A stretch of DNA of 64,000 nt from CBDIDH01 sp965277595 (GCA_965277595.1 CBDIDH010000002.1:3286001-3350000); one strand, 5' to 3'. Positions 1 through 7,961 are shown, numbered from the stretch's first letter. Numbers and translations: made by a program. The notes: generated by a model not told the origin, from the sequence alone.

Positions 1-44
1 ACGGTGACTCAAACCTCATTTGGGTGGTCAACTGGAGCGAATGG

Positions 45-599
45 TTAGGAGGCGCCTTCGCGGAGCCGGTGTTCCTCCTCGTCGAACCAATGGACGAACT
101 CGTGGGATGCCTTGATAACGGCCTCCACCGTAACATCGACGCCTAGGCCCAATGCGGTCGGAAGTCGGCGGCTGAGGATACGAACCGGGCCACCTGGTGG
201 GCACATGAGGAACGACTTGTAGTTGTCGAACTGCTCGCCCCAGTTGGTCAGAAAGTTGAATTTGCCCCACGCCGACCAGTCCGCTTGGCACTGATCCAGG
301 GAGCGGTCGTCGAGCACCTTCACATCCCCGTGGTAGCCGTAAAGCAGCCTATCCAGCAAATTCCAGGCGTCGAGATCGGCGACCCCCTCCAACTCTGGAG
401 ACCAGAGTTCTTCGAGCCACGAAGGCAGCATCTGAAACGCGCAATAAGCCGGATAAAGGGCGCATTGCCGTTCGGTTATGTCGCCGAGTGGCACGCCCCG
501 GCACCAGACGCACATCTGCCCCCAGACGGATGACGGGGGCTTAAGGCTTGGTTCGACGTAAGCCTCGATGGCGAAGTCGGCAGGATTCCCGAAGAGCAT
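45..599 (-). CDS. Imm42-like immunity family protein
   Basis: 184-residue protein opening MLFGNPADFAIEAYVEP, followed by a WGQMCVWCRGVPLGDI stretch. That pattern (MxxGdP.xFAIe, then a W-G-C-W-G-xxlGD block) is what I associate with immunity protein 42, a family of presumed antitoxins for polymorphic or contact-dependent toxins. No toxin gene is visible beside it. I chose the internal ATG at 599 because the family begins there; residues upstream look non-coding. It lies in the host-like left edge, on the same strand as the next two genes but well separated from them. The family call is from memory of the N-terminal signature only. Confidence 0.55.
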   Translation of the reverse strand: MLFGNPADFAIEAYVEPSLKPPSSVWGQMCVWCRGVPLGDITERQCALYPAYCAFQMLPSWLEELWSPELEGVADLDAWNLLDRLLYGYHGDVKVLDDRSLDQCQADWSAWGKFNFLTNWGEQFDNYKSFLMCPPGGPVRILSRRLPTALGLGVDVTVEAVIKASHEFVHWFDEEEHRLREGAS

Positions 600-732
600 G
601 GTATTCGCGCCACCCAACGACGATGCACAGCGGCCAGCCCGCGCGAGCAACCATCGATTGTATCAAAAACCGACCGCAGTGTGGTGGGGTCCGCGGCGGC
701 GAGAGGTTAGTGGAAAATCCCGGTTCACGCGC

Positions 733-1263
733 TCAGAAATCCCAGACAGACAACCAGACTCGGCGAGATCCGGGGTCGATAATTAGCAGGTTTCCATTAT
801 GCCAAGGCAAGGATGCACAGCAACGCTCGCGAGCCGCAAAAATGACCGATGTGGAACTCAGCAAGTCAACCAATTCCTTATCACCGCTATAAGAGCTGGG
901 CTTGCCGACTACCCCACCCCAAGATACACCGGATGTGCCGAATGAGCAGTGGATGCCCGCCTCTCCGGGTATCGGTCCATGTCTCCAATTGCCGCCCCAC
1001 GGTGCTGGGCCTTCCAACCACTTTTGGATCGTTGCCTCGTCAGCATCGAACACGACGTAGAACTCGCCGTCACCGAGGAAACCTCCGTGTGAATCCACGG
1101 ATCTTACGAGGCTGCCATTCGGCGGCCACGCTAAGCCGGTTGAGTCGGCGAAATGGAGCCTTGAACCAGAACCGCCGGTCGTAACTCGAAAGGCGCACCA
1201 ATAGGTAGTAAAGGCGATCAAAGCCAACAAAGCGAGGGCAGCGATCGACTTTCGAGACGCCAT
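733..1263 (-). CDS. membrane-anchored hypothetical protein
   Basis: 176 residues starting MASRKSIAALALLALIAF, a short basic stretch followed by one hydrophobic segment (about residues 6-22), so a signal anchor with the rest outside the cytoplasm. The exported part has no motif I recognise; a Gly/Trp-rich middle and a Cys pair (ERCCAS) near the C-terminus are visible. A longer start exists upstream but would put an atypical Arg-rich tail before the anchor, so the ATG at 1263 is preferred. Probably a chromosomal planctomycete gene, not phage. Confidence 0.5.
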   Translation of the reverse strand: MASRKSIAALALLALIAFTTYWCAFRVTTGGSGSRLHFADSTGLAWPPNGSLVRSVDSHGGFLGDGEFYVVFDADEATIQKWLEGPAPWGGNWRHGPIPGEAGIHCSFGTSGVSWGGVVGKPSSYSGDKELVDLLSSTSVIFAARERCCASLPWHNGNLLIIDPGSRRVWLSVWDF

Positions 1264-1495
1264 AAGGGCTCGTGCGCTGATAGCCAATTGCGAGTCCGCC
1301 GCCAAACGCCAGGAAGCCGAGTGGACGGCCACGACGACCTCTCGCCCGACCCAAAGTGTTACTCGTTGTGATTTTAGCAAAGGTCGGCCAGGATCGCCAG
1401 CGAGAAACGGGGCACACACGGTTGGCGAACGAATCCGACCTCGGCACAGAGTCAGTAGGGGTAACCGATCGTCAGTCGAGTTGGCCGAGGCCTGT

Positions 1496-2155
1496 CTACC
1501 CCTTCCCGAGCAGCAGATCGATCACCCAGCAGCTGCGAACATGCGGACCACCGTTCCGGCAGTGTGACAGGACCCTGGGATGATCGCATCCAGACTCCTC
1601 GATGGCGTCGGCCAAGATCGGCATCCGGTGGAAGGCAAGCTCGGCGTAGACCGACTCGACCAGGTCGGCAACCGTGGGTGTCCGCCAGCTTGGGTCGAGC
1701 GCAACGGGCCGGTAAGGATTGCCGATGACGCAGCGAAGGAGCGGGGCTTGTCCTTGGACGACCGATATGAAGTCGCCCCAACCGGTCGCGACCCCAAGGT
1801 TCATCGCTGCCGCCGTCGCGCATTGCAGGCCATTCATGCTGGTTAACTTGAGAGTCATTTCCTCAAGGCAATGGCTCTGCGCATTCGGGGTCGGGATGGC
1901 CATGATTGCGTCGTAGATCGCGGCCAACTCCTGCCTGTCAGCTCGTCCGTCCGCGAACCGTTCGGCGGCGTCCACTGCCCGCCGGAAGAGGTTCATCTCG
2001 AACAGATCCCAACGCTGGCGACAACAGGCAACCGCGTACAGGCGGAGCTTGCGATCGACCGCCCCGGCCGAGGCGGGGTTCTCGCGCAACCATTCGTGCA
2101 GCGGGAGCAGCATCCAGTCGATTCTCGGGCAGTAGTCCCATTCATCGGCGGTCAT
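1496..2155 (-). CDS. planctomycete paralogous-family protein (RKLRLYAVACC family)
   Basis: 219 residues with the hallmarks of a family that is very abundant in Gemmata and Isosphaera relatives: an N-terminal DRKLRLYAVACCRQRW block (about residues 35-50), a middle RAVDAAERFADG block, the RCVIGNPYRPVALDPSW block near residue 140, and the C-terminal PHVRSCWVIDLLLGK. Function unknown; many copies per genome are usual. It is the best single clue to the host phylum. It is followed by about 140 bases without a gene before the phage-like operon begins, so the junction of host and phage DNA may lie near 2160-2300. Confidence 0.8.
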   Translation of the reverse strand: MTADEWDYCPRIDWMLLPLHEWLRENPASAGAVDRKLRLYAVACCRQRWDLFEMNLFRRAVDAAERFADGRADRQELAAIYDAIMAIPTPNAQSHCLEEMTLKLTSMNGLQCATAAAMNLGVATGWGDFISVVQGQAPLLRCVIGNPYRPVALDPSWRTPTVADLVESVYAELAFHRMPILADAIEESGCDHPRVLSHCRNGGPHVRSCWVIDLLLGKG

Positions 2156-2298
2156 GCGTCTCTTAACCTCAAGAGCGCCAACTGATTACCTGATCCTGCT
2201 TCTCAGCAGGTCGGCCCAAGACCGAATCGATCAGCCGCAGCATACTGAAAAGCAGCCCCAATTCCGAGCCAACTTGCCCTCACTCGCCTCCTGGTCGA
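2156..2298. other. gap between host-like genes and phage operon
   Basis: No open reading frame, repeat or tRNA is visible here. It is the obvious place to look for a left attachment site, but I see no duplicated core elsewhere in the window. Confidence 0.4.
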
Positions 2299-2391
2299 TT
2301 AGTCTAAAAGCAGACAGAGGAAGCCGATGATAAAGTATCCCGGCCCGAGATGATAATAAAGTCCTGTGCCGAAGGCGAATAGCGCTACCAT
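2299..2391 (-). CDS. 30-residue membrane peptide, end of leftward operon
   Basis: A 30-codon frame, MVALFAFGTGLYYHLGPGYF followed by a hydrophobic tail ending LLLD, almost entirely apolar, so a likely single membrane span. Its ATG overlaps the stop of the preceding gene (taATG) and an AAGGGAA purine run sits just upstream, arguing for coupled translation. It is the last gene of the operon that begins near 10.3 kb. Function unknown. Confidence 0.5.
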   Translation of the reverse strand: MVALFAFGTGLYYHLGPGYFIIGFLCLLLD

Positions 2392-2783
2392 TACGTTCCC
2401 TTCCCGTCTTTAGATTGATTGCCCTGCTTTGCCATTTCGATTGCCCCCATTACCCGTTGAGCGGTTTCGATTACGATCTGAGCTTCCTTCAAATAGTCCC
2501 GCCAGAATCGCTTACCGTAGTGAATGGGGAAGGATGAAAATCCATCTTCGCCGTCGTGGGCGATCCGCTCTCGCGTGATCCATTCCTTGGTGGCGAGTAT
2601 CCACCGTCGATTTTTCTCTGACATCTTCCAGCAGTAATCAGTCATCGCCTCGAAAGCCTGTAGCTCCTCCAACGTCATGGCTTTCGGTGGATGCTGAACA
2701 TCATGGATAGCCAGAGCCATTGCAGCCTGTCCTACCGCATCGTCATCAGCGGGCCATTCGGCGTCATCGACCAGTTTCAACAT
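2391..2783 (-). CDS. hypothetical phage protein
   Basis: 130 residues, acidic N-terminus (MLKLVDDAEWPADDD) then a helical, Trp-rich body. Start chosen at the ATG preceded by GGAGG; the longer upstream frame lacks a ribosome site. It overlaps the start of the 30-residue membrane peptide. No family recognised. Confidence 0.65.
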   Translation of the reverse strand: MLKLVDDAEWPADDDAVGQAAMALAIHDVQHPPKAMTLEELQAFEAMTDYCWKMSEKNRRWILATKEWITRERIAHDGEDGFSSFPIHYGKRFWRDYLKEAQIVIETAQRVMGAIEMAKQGNQSKDGKGT

Positions 2784-2823
2784 GCATCCTCCGGTGTTTC
2801 GCCTTCTATTTGGTTGGCTACAA

Positions 2824-3093
2824 TCACTTAAACAATTCAACAGTGCTGTCTAGTTCGTAATTCCCCGTAACGCACTCGGCCATATCCAAAACGCGAACAT
2901 CGTCATGGGTAACATCAGCACAATAATGAGGGTTTCTCCTTTTTTGCTTATCGAAATACCTTTTAGCTTTGTGTAACGCTTCTCCTTCGCTCTTAGCTGG
3001 GATTGAATGACCGACACCGGCAAATTTAGACTGCGGCCAAGGTCGCTCTTTGCGGAAAACGAAAACCGCGAATCTTTCATTATGTTTTCTCAT
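2824..3093 (-). CDS. small basic hypothetical protein
   Basis: 89 residues, rich in Lys/Arg in the middle (AKRYFDKQKRRN), ending in an acidic ELDSTVELFK tail. Its start overlaps the stop of the upstream DUF551-type gene by four bases (ATGA), typical of this operon. No family recognised. Confidence 0.6.
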   Translation of the reverse strand: MRKHNERFAVFVFRKERPWPQSKFAGVGHSIPAKSEGEALHKAKRYFDKQKRRNPHYCADVTHDDVRVLDMAECVTGNYELDSTVELFK

Positions 3094-4031
3094 CCCCGCC
3101 TCGATTGCTCAGGAGGTTTAGGCAGCGGCGCCCAATCCGTAGGTTCTATCTCCGTGCAACCATTGCAGCCAATATCGCCATAATCGCGCCATTCTTCAGT
3201 TGCTTTGCACCAGTAGCCCGAATAGACCACGCCTCCCTCAGACAATAAAATCCAAGTGCCATCCTTAGGCGCGGTATCTATTGGCTGCCACAGAGTAACC
3301 GCTTTCCGCATCTTTGGCCGAGCATTCCATACGGCCCAAGCCACGTTCGCAACGCCGTGCTTATATGGCCCGGCTCCGTCGCCGCCTCCCCGCTCCAGTG
3401 AGACAGGGAAGTTGGCTTCGTGTCTGCACCAATGCTCAAACTCTTCTCTGCGCTTCTCTGCATCTTCCCTGCACCCGACCGGCTGCTCTACTTGCCGCTC
3501 GCTTGTAGCAAGTTCAATACGAGGGCCTACCCAACGCACCGGCCAATCAGATTCGTCATCCAGATAATTCCATTTGCCATTCCCTGCGTATCGGGCCGGC
3601 ATATCGTCGTTCTCCCATTCATTGTCCGTGTCGGGATCGAAGGTAATCCGCACCCAGTAGAAGGCTCCGACGATGAGATCGCCATGGTGTATATTCTCAA
3701 CCGGCTGCTCTGCTCCCTGCTTCGTATGCCGCTCTGCGAGATTTGCGCGCACAGTATTTATATAATTAACATCCGGAAACCATGATTGGCCACATCCCAG
3801 ACATACTCTCTCACCGGGAGAACCGCCATACGCCCTTTGATATTCTTGCTCACCGCATTCAGGACAGTAGGTCCAATGGACCGGCTGTACAGAGGCCGAG
3901 GCTCGCTGTTCAATGCAATCGGCAGCCTCCCGCATAATCTCGCTATCGCTGCCCCATGCGATCTTTTCGCCCATTTCGATCATGTCGGCCTTGATGCGGA
4001 GTCTTTTCACTAAATCTAAATCTATTTCCAT
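3090..4031 (-). CDS. zinc-ribbon and DUF551-type phage protein
   Basis: 313 residues. After a helical N-terminus there is a four-cysteine ribbon, CPECG at about residue 57 and CLGCG about 20 residues later. The C-terminal quarter carries WQPIDTAPKDGTWILL and closes DWAPLPKPP, the signature of DUF551, a short phage domain of unknown role often attached to unrelated N-termini. A related IDTAPKDG-type domain occurs in 18852-19238. The start at 4031 (ATGGAAATAG) lies inside the stop of the preceding gene. The middle (FYWVRITFDPDTDNEW) is also typical of composite phage proteins. Role unknown. Confidence 0.7.
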   Translation of the reverse strand: MEIDLDLVKRLRIKADMIEMGEKIAWGSDSEIMREAADCIEQRASASVQPVHWTYCPECGEQEYQRAYGGSPGERVCLGCGQSWFPDVNYINTVRANLAERHTKQGAEQPVENIHHGDLIVGAFYWVRITFDPDTDNEWENDDMPARYAGNGKWNYLDDESDWPVRWVGPRIELATSERQVEQPVGCREDAEKRREEFEHWCRHEANFPVSLERGGGDGAGPYKHGVANVAWAVWNARPKMRKAVTLWQPIDTAPKDGTWILLSEGGVVYSGYWCKATEEWRDYGDIGCNGCTEIEPTDWAPLPKPPEQSRRG

Positions 4032-4282
4032 TTCAGCCCCCATTTCTTTGCAACGGCTTCTGCAATATCCTCGGGCTTGAATCCCGAATCTGGGCCAACA
4101 AGCGAAAGGTCGAACACGGCCCTGATTGCCTCGGCTCCGTCTTTGAGCGATACCGGCTGCTTGGCGGCATCATAGCAGCTCACGAAATATCGGAAGCATT
4201 CCTCTGCGCCGCCTTCAACGCTAAAGGTCTTGCCCTTGTTCATTGCCAGAGCGTGCTGGTAGGCCGTTTCGTTTATTTCCAT
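4022..4282 (-). CDS. hypothetical phage protein
   Basis: 86 residues beginning MEINETAYQHALAM and ending KKWGLKWK; contains a VSLKDGAEAIRAVFD segment. The same PVSLKDgA/yV phrase occurs near the C-terminus of the 4400-5338 protein, so the two may share a domain. Start chosen with a CAGGAA site; the frame overlaps the small membrane gene upstream. Function unknown. Confidence 0.6.
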   Translation of the reverse strand: MEINETAYQHALAMNKGKTFSVEGGAEECFRYFVSCYDAAKQPVSLKDGAEAIRAVFDLSLVGPDSGFKPEDIAEAVAKKWGLKWK

Positions 4283-4410
4283 TTCCTGGCCCACTTTCTC
4301 ATTATCACTCGGGTTAAACAGAACCACAAATAAAAACCGCATCCGGCGCTCAGGCCCAGGGCCAGAACAATGCCGGTCGCCATGAAAACCTGCCAATCGT
4401 TATTCGACAT
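4273..4410 (-). CDS. 45-residue single-span membrane protein
   Basis: Starts MSNNDWQVFMATGIVLALGL, continues through a Cys/Tyr/Trp-rich hydrophobic stretch and ends with a basic WARKWK tail: one membrane span with a positively charged C-terminus. Its ATG is embedded in the stop of the 4400-5338 gene (ATGTCGAATAA) and its own stop overlaps the next start, so it is wedged between two genes with coupling at both ends. Function unknown; nothing shows it to be a holin. Confidence 0.55.
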   Translation of the reverse strand: MSNNDWQVFMATGIVLALGLSAGCGFYLWFCLTRVIMRKWARKWK

Positions 4411-5338
4411 ACGGGACTCCTGCTGCTTCGAGAACGGCTTTCACCGCCGCTTCCATGGCCTGATAATAAATCGTTGGGCGAACGCACGTTTTGCGAAACT
4501 CTAAGTTTGATTCCGTCTGAGCCATGTTAACATAGTCTTTAAGCGACACCGGCTCGGGTGTGCGGAGGTAGGGGAAAATAGCTTCAACAACGTTAGCGGC
4601 TGCGTCGTCTTCATCGCCGTCGGCACTTTGAATCGCATCACGCGCTATACAGTAGAACCGATCTTCATCGACCGGCGATATTTTACCGCAAACTGGTTTG
4701 GCGGGAGAGGTGATGCGAAGGGTTTCATGCTGCCCCAAGCGGCCACATTCTGAAGGTTCGCATGTAGCTTCAGAATCACGCCCCTCTCCCATAACTGATA
4801 TCTCACACGAGTTGGCGGAAGAGGCAGCGGCATCACCGCATTTGGCGACCATCTGTTCCTGATTAGGGGCCTGTGGTCGAACCTCCTCCATATCTGAATG
4901 CCCACGCCGTTGATCTTCATCTGGGCCGTAGACGCTGCATTTTGAGCAGACATAAGGATTAGGCGGATAGCATCGATCATGCCCATTATCGGCGGGGGCG
5001 CCGCATCTTGGGCATTTGCTTAAATCCTCCGAATACCCACCGCATTGAAGGGGGAACGCATGGGATTCGAACCCATCCTTAGCCTCAGGCACCACCGGCG
5101 CTCCCATAACTGAATACCCACTCGGGCGGTCGCTGCCGGGGGATGATGTTCTCACGCTGGCGTTAGCCTTGTGGACCTCAGCCTTGCGGTCAGAGGCATC
5201 CCTTATTGCAGCGATGGCGGCTTCAGCCAGGTAACGTAGCCATGCTTTGTGTTCCTCGGCTGAATCGCCCTTCATCGTGGACGCAATGATTGCCACCCTG
5301 AGAGCTTCGGCTACTATAGACACCTTGTCATCATCCAT
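4400..5338 (-). CDS. hypothetical protein with zinc-ribbon-like middle and tRNA-like insert
   Basis: 312 residues. An N-terminal helical part (about 1-55) and a C-terminal helical part with PVSLKDYVNMA (about 255-312) flank a low-complexity middle. The middle holds CPRCG and CSKC pairs spaced like a zinc ribbon and two similar segments (SVMGAP.. and SVMGEG..). Bases near 5050-5075 read, on the coding strand, as a tRNA T-arm (see separate entry), so part of this protein may be a recently inserted non-coding piece. The stop of this gene carries the ATG of the next one. Confidence 0.55.
   Translation of the reverse strand: MDDDKVSIVAEALRVAIIASTMKGDSAEEHKAWLRYLAEAAIAAIRDASDRKAEVHKANASVRTSSPGSDRPSGYSVMGAPVVPEAKDGFESHAFPLQCGGYSEDLSKCPRCGAPADNGHDRCYPPNPYVCSKCSVYGPDEDQRRGHSDMEEVRPQAPNQEQMVAKCGDAAASSANSCEISVMGEGRDSEATCEPSECGRLGQHETLRITSPAKPVCGKISPVDEDRFYCIARDAIQSADGDEDDAAANVVEAIFPYLRTPEPVSLKDYVNMAQTESNLEFRKTCVRPTIYYQAMEAAVKAVLEAAGVPYVE
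5042..5106 (-). other. tRNA-like segment with perfect T-arm
   Basis: On the minus strand a GGTTCGAATCC box sits in a 5-bp stem (ATGGG/CCCAT), and GGGAGCG upstream can pair with CGTTCCC downstream as an acceptor stem. The distance between is too short for both D and anticodon arms, so it is a fragment or a mimic, not a working tRNA. It is inside a protein-coding frame. Confidence 0.35.
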
Positions 5339-5736
5339 CAGAAATTCTCCCCGTAAAACTTTTCTATCACTGCTTCCAACTTCGCCTCATCGAAGCCGCC
5401 GCCTTCACCATCTCCGTCCAGCCCGATCCAGATGTATTCCGGGTACGCCGCGACGATGTACTTCCCGATCTTGACGTAGGGGTATTGGCAGTCATCTTCG
5501 GTCTGGTGCTGGCGCTCAATGCATTTTATATCATGGATTCCCCAGCCATCAGTCCCGCCTCTGCTCCCGATTTCGCGCAGAGTAAAATCATAGCGATCGA
5601 AATTATCGCCTTTGAGATTTATCCCCACAATAAAAGCTGGCGAGTTCTCCCATTCTTTTTTCAATAATGGAGAGATTATCTTAACCTTGTCGCCAATTCT
5701 AAACGGGCAATCATTCAGCGAATCAGGCACTGGCAT
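5338..5736 (-). CDS. hypothetical phage protein
   Basis: 132 residues with an N-terminal FRIGDKVKIISPLLKKEW segment that resembles the first strands of an SH3-like or KOW-type barrel, and an acidic Gly-rich stretch (GLDGDGEGGGFDEAK) near the end. AAAGGAGA lies directly before the ATG at 5736, deciding the start. That start lies inside the 3' end of the 57-residue gene upstream. Confidence 0.65.
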   Translation of the reverse strand: MPVPDSLNDCPFRIGDKVKIISPLLKKEWENSPAFIVGINLKGDNFDRYDFTLREIGSRGGTDGWGIHDIKCIERQHQTEDDCQYPYVKIGKYIVAAYPEYIWIGLDGDGEGGGFDEAKLEAVIEKFYGENF

Positions 5737-5896
5737 TCTCCTTTGCATTGGCGCGTTTAGCCATCTCGTATAACCTCACGAACTTACGCATGCGGTCAAC
5801 GCGGCCTGGTGAGCTTTTTGGCAATCCCCTGTCGGACTCTTCCATAGCGAATAGGAATGCCCTTTCATCTACGAGCGAATCTTTGAAGTTCATCAT
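5723..5896 (-). CDS. 57-residue hypothetical protein
   Basis: Begins MMNFKDSLVDERAFLFAM and is strongly charged, with a basic middle (RVDRMRKFVRLYE). GAGAGAGG precedes the double ATG. It overlaps the stop of the gene before and the start of the gene after it. Likely a small helical phage protein of unknown role. Confidence 0.5.
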   Translation of the reverse strand: MMNFKDSLVDERAFLFAMEESDRGLPKSSPGRVDRMRKFVRLYEMAKRANAKENASA

Positions 5897-6078
5897 GATG
5901 CCTCTCTCAGTAATCGCGTTCCTTCGCGGCGTAGCAGTTCCCCAAACTTTATCACACGCTTTTCTAGTTCATCGACCACGATTCTTCCCGTTCTTATCGT
6001 GGCCACCGAGAGAGCAATATCGTGCAAGGCGTCGAAATAGCGATTGTGCACGTCTCGTATTTCGTCTTCCAAACTCAT
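5893..6078 (-). CDS. 61-residue coiled-coil-like protein
   Basis: MSLEDEIRDVHNRYFDALHD, then a heptad-like pattern of Leu/Ile/Val with Arg and Glu up to RRLLREAS: probably one long helix or coiled coil. The start at 6078 has AGGAGC seven bases upstream; a longer upstream start has no such site. Function unknown. Confidence 0.5.
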   Translation of the reverse strand: MSLEDEIRDVHNRYFDALHDIALSVATIRTGRIVVDELEKRVIKFGELLRREGTRLLREAS

Positions 6079-6109
6079 GCAGCGCTCCTGTAGCTCGTAA
6101 TTGTATCGC

Positions 6110-6205
6110 TCATGCTGGCAGCCATAACATGTATCCGTTCCAGCAAAGATATACATAGAGAATAGTCGCCATTAATCCCGCTACCCATATTAAAATCCTC
6201 GGCAT
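6110..6205 (-). CDS. 31-residue membrane peptide
   Basis: MPRILIWVAGLMATILYVYL followed by CWNGYMLWLPA: a single hydrophobic span. Its ATG overlaps the upstream stop as TGATG and GGAGGCA lies just before it. One of six tiny membrane proteins threaded through the minus-strand operons. Function unknown. Confidence 0.5.
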   Translation of the reverse strand: MPRILIWVAGLMATILYVYLCWNGYMLWLPA

Positions 6206-6423
6206 CAGTGCCTCCAGCCATCTTTATCGATAATCGTTTTGAATCCGGGTTGCATCCGTGGCGGATTATCGTAATCGCATGGATTGCATGTCTCGCACGG
6301 GATTCCGCAATGCACCTCACATTCAAGGCATGTTTCCCAGGGCGCGGTGCCATGGGTTTCGCATACCCAACCCTCTCCATTGCAAGCCTGACATACCGCG
6401 TTCGTGTCTGGGAAAGATGTCAT
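6205..6423 (-). CDS. cysteine-rich zinc-finger protein
   Basis: 72 residues with CQACNGEGW, then CLECEVHCGIPCETCNPC: repeated CxxC pairs with Gly, close to DnaJ-type zinc fingers and to phage proteins annotated as such. It probably binds one or two zinc ions; partner unknown. It overlaps its neighbours on both sides (TGATG, ATGA). Confidence 0.65.
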   Translation of the reverse strand: MTSFPDTNAVCQACNGEGWVCETHGTAPWETCLECEVHCGIPCETCNPCDYDNPPRMQPGFKTIIDKDGWRH

Positions 6424-6665
6424 CGTTTCGGCTCCGCGAATCCTTCGATTTGGCTCAGGTTCCTGAATATCCACGCAACTGCTTGGCAGGACAGACCAGT
6501 GGCTTCCTGGATAGCCTTAGCCGCCTCCCAGCATTTGCAAGATGGCGCGTTACGAGGATGGCAGAACCCGTCAGTTTTTTGATAGATGCAGGCCGCCTCC
6601 GCTGCCCTGTAAAGGGCAGGTTGAAGCGAAGCTCTATCGACTATCAGTCGATTAATCTTAGTCAT
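6420..6665 (-). CDS. small Cys-containing hypothetical protein
   Basis: 81 residues, helical, with a CHPRNAPSCKCW cluster in the middle and a basic C-terminus. It overlaps the stop of the 6662-7066 gene by four bases. No family recognised. Confidence 0.6.
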   Translation of the reverse strand: MTKINRLIVDRASLQPALYRAAEAACIYQKTDGFCHPRNAPSCKCWEAAKAIQEATGLSCQAVAWIFRNLSQIEGFAEPKR

Positions 6666-7066
6666 TGTCTCTGGTCCTTATAATAATGCCCGATGTGCCA
6701 TCCACTGCACCAGAGGCACTGATAGACGCTGTAGGCGGTTTTATCGTCGCGTACACAATCGAGCTGCTTCTGAGCTGCCGCTGCCGTGGCATGTTTGACT
6801 TTGCCTTCGCACATGTTCCGCTTAGACAGTCTGGCCTTTGGCAACGTAGGTTCGCTCGGCTTAGCAATGACCGGCTTTGGCTTCTTAGGCGCTGTCTGTG
6901 GCTTTACCTCCCTGATGGGAAGAGTCATGCCGGAGGCCCAGATACCATGCCCAGTCGCCTTGGCATGATCTGCTGCTGCCGCGTGAGCGTTCGCGCCAAT
7001 CCACCGCATGCTCGCTCCATAGCAATCCCAGCAACCGGCGCAATGTTTTGTTTTCTCCGTCGTCAT
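6662..7066 (-). CDS. hypothetical protein with N- and C-terminal Cys/His clusters
   Basis: 134 residues: CAGCWDCYG near the N-terminus, a Pro/Lys-rich linker (QTAPKKPKPVIAKP) at about 55-70, then a basic segment and a CLWCSGWHIGHY cluster near the end. The C-terminal Cys-x2-Cys-x3-His-x3-His reads like a zinc knuckle; the N-terminal His and Cys are as in C2H2-type fingers. Function unknown. Confidence 0.6.
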   Translation of the reverse strand: MTTEKTKHCAGCWDCYGASMRWIGANAHAAAADHAKATGHGIWASGMTLPIREVKPQTAPKKPKPVIAKPSEPTLPKARLSKRNMCEGKVKHATAAAAQKQLDCVRDDKTAYSVYQCLWCSGWHIGHYYKDQRQ

Positions 7067-7368
7067 GCGTTATCCGATCCCTTTGATGTTCGCTCTTGTC
7101 GATCAACACCGTGCCAACCTTCTTTGTCCTCCATATTTTCAGCAAGCTTCTGCCCTAAACGCTTAGCCTCGCTGATAAACATTTCTTTCCGCAGTTCTCT
7201 TTCTTTGATCTTCTCGCACGTAATGGCGAAACTATCGAAGATTGGCGATGGAGGCGGCAAGCGCATTTGTTTGCGAGCCACACATGGGCTTACGTCAATT
7301 GCCATTTGATGGCTTTCGCCATACGGCCCCTCGAAGATCATACGAAGTGTATAGCGCTCGTTACTCAT
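7063..7368 (-). CDS. hypothetical phage protein
   Basis: 101 residues starting MSNERYTLRMIFEGPYG, then a predicted helical, charged C-terminal half (EKIKERELRKEMFISEAKRL). The start ATG overlaps the stop of the sigma/alpha-CTD-like gene (ATGA), so the shorter start is preferred. No family recognised. Confidence 0.6.
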   Translation of the reverse strand: MSNERYTLRMIFEGPYGESHQMAIDVSPCVARKQMRLPPPSPIFDSFAITCEKIKERELRKEMFISEAKRLGQKLAENMEDKEGWHGVDRQERTSKGSDNA

Positions 7369-7945
7369 CGGTTGCCCTATCCCTCGTATAGTATTGATGA
7401 TCACGTTGCGGGTTGAGTACCAGGCCATGCTGTGCCAGCAATTCCTCGACCTCTCTCAGCGATTTCCTGCCGAAGTTCGGCTGCCTGAGAAGTTCGACCG
7501 GGCTTTTCTCAAGTAGTCGGTCAATCAGAAGTAGGTCGGAATTATTCAGGCAGTTCCATGTCCGGACGGATAGCGGGCCAAGATCATAGATCCATTTCTG
7601 CCGGAGTGGGAGGTTCGGTATCATATCCTCCTTGGCGACCTCCTTCACAACGACGTGCGGGTCTTTCATTCTTTGGCTGGCCAGATACAATGCATATTCG
7701 ATTTTTCGTTTCGCCTTCAAAACGATCTCCCGAATTCGGGCCGCTGATACCCCCTCACTGGCTGAGATATCTCGGTAGGTTTTCTCATTTACGCCGAAAC
7801 CGAACACATCCTGCTGGCGATAAGAAATATAACGTTTCTCCCGTTGTGATAACGAGCCACAAACATGGAGATCCAAGAAGTTGACAAGCGTCAGCTTCGT
7901 GCTGTGCGTTATGACGCGGTGTCCAGTATCCAGTGCGGTTTCCAT
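7361..7945 (-). CDS. sigma-region-4-like plus RNAP alpha-CTD-like regulator
   Basis: 194 residues with two transcription-related parts. Residues about 31-82 (LSQREKRYISYRQQ, then a helix-turn-helix with YRDISASEGVSAARIREI) match the layout of sigma-70 region 4, which reads the -35 element. Residues about 122-177 (GPLSVRTWNCLNN, LLEKSPVELLRQPNFGRKSL) closely resemble the C-terminal domain of RNA polymerase alpha, a helix-hairpin-helix fold that contacts UP-element DNA and activators. Sequence shows both motifs; joining them in one small phage protein suggests a factor that recruits or redirects host polymerase. Start chosen at 7945 (MET..), since upstream residues look random. Family membership is by eye. 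Confidence 0.65.
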   Translation of the reverse strand: METALDTGHRVITHSTKLTLVNFLDLHVCGSLSQREKRYISYRQQDVFGFGVNEKTYRDISASEGVSAARIREIVLKAKRKIEYALYLASQRMKDPHVVVKEVAKEDMIPNLPLRQKWIYDLGPLSVRTWNCLNNSDLLLIDRLLEKSPVELLRQPNFGRKSLREVEELLAQHGLVLNPQRDHQYYTRDRATDE

Positions 7946-7961
7946 GCTCTTCACTCTACAT

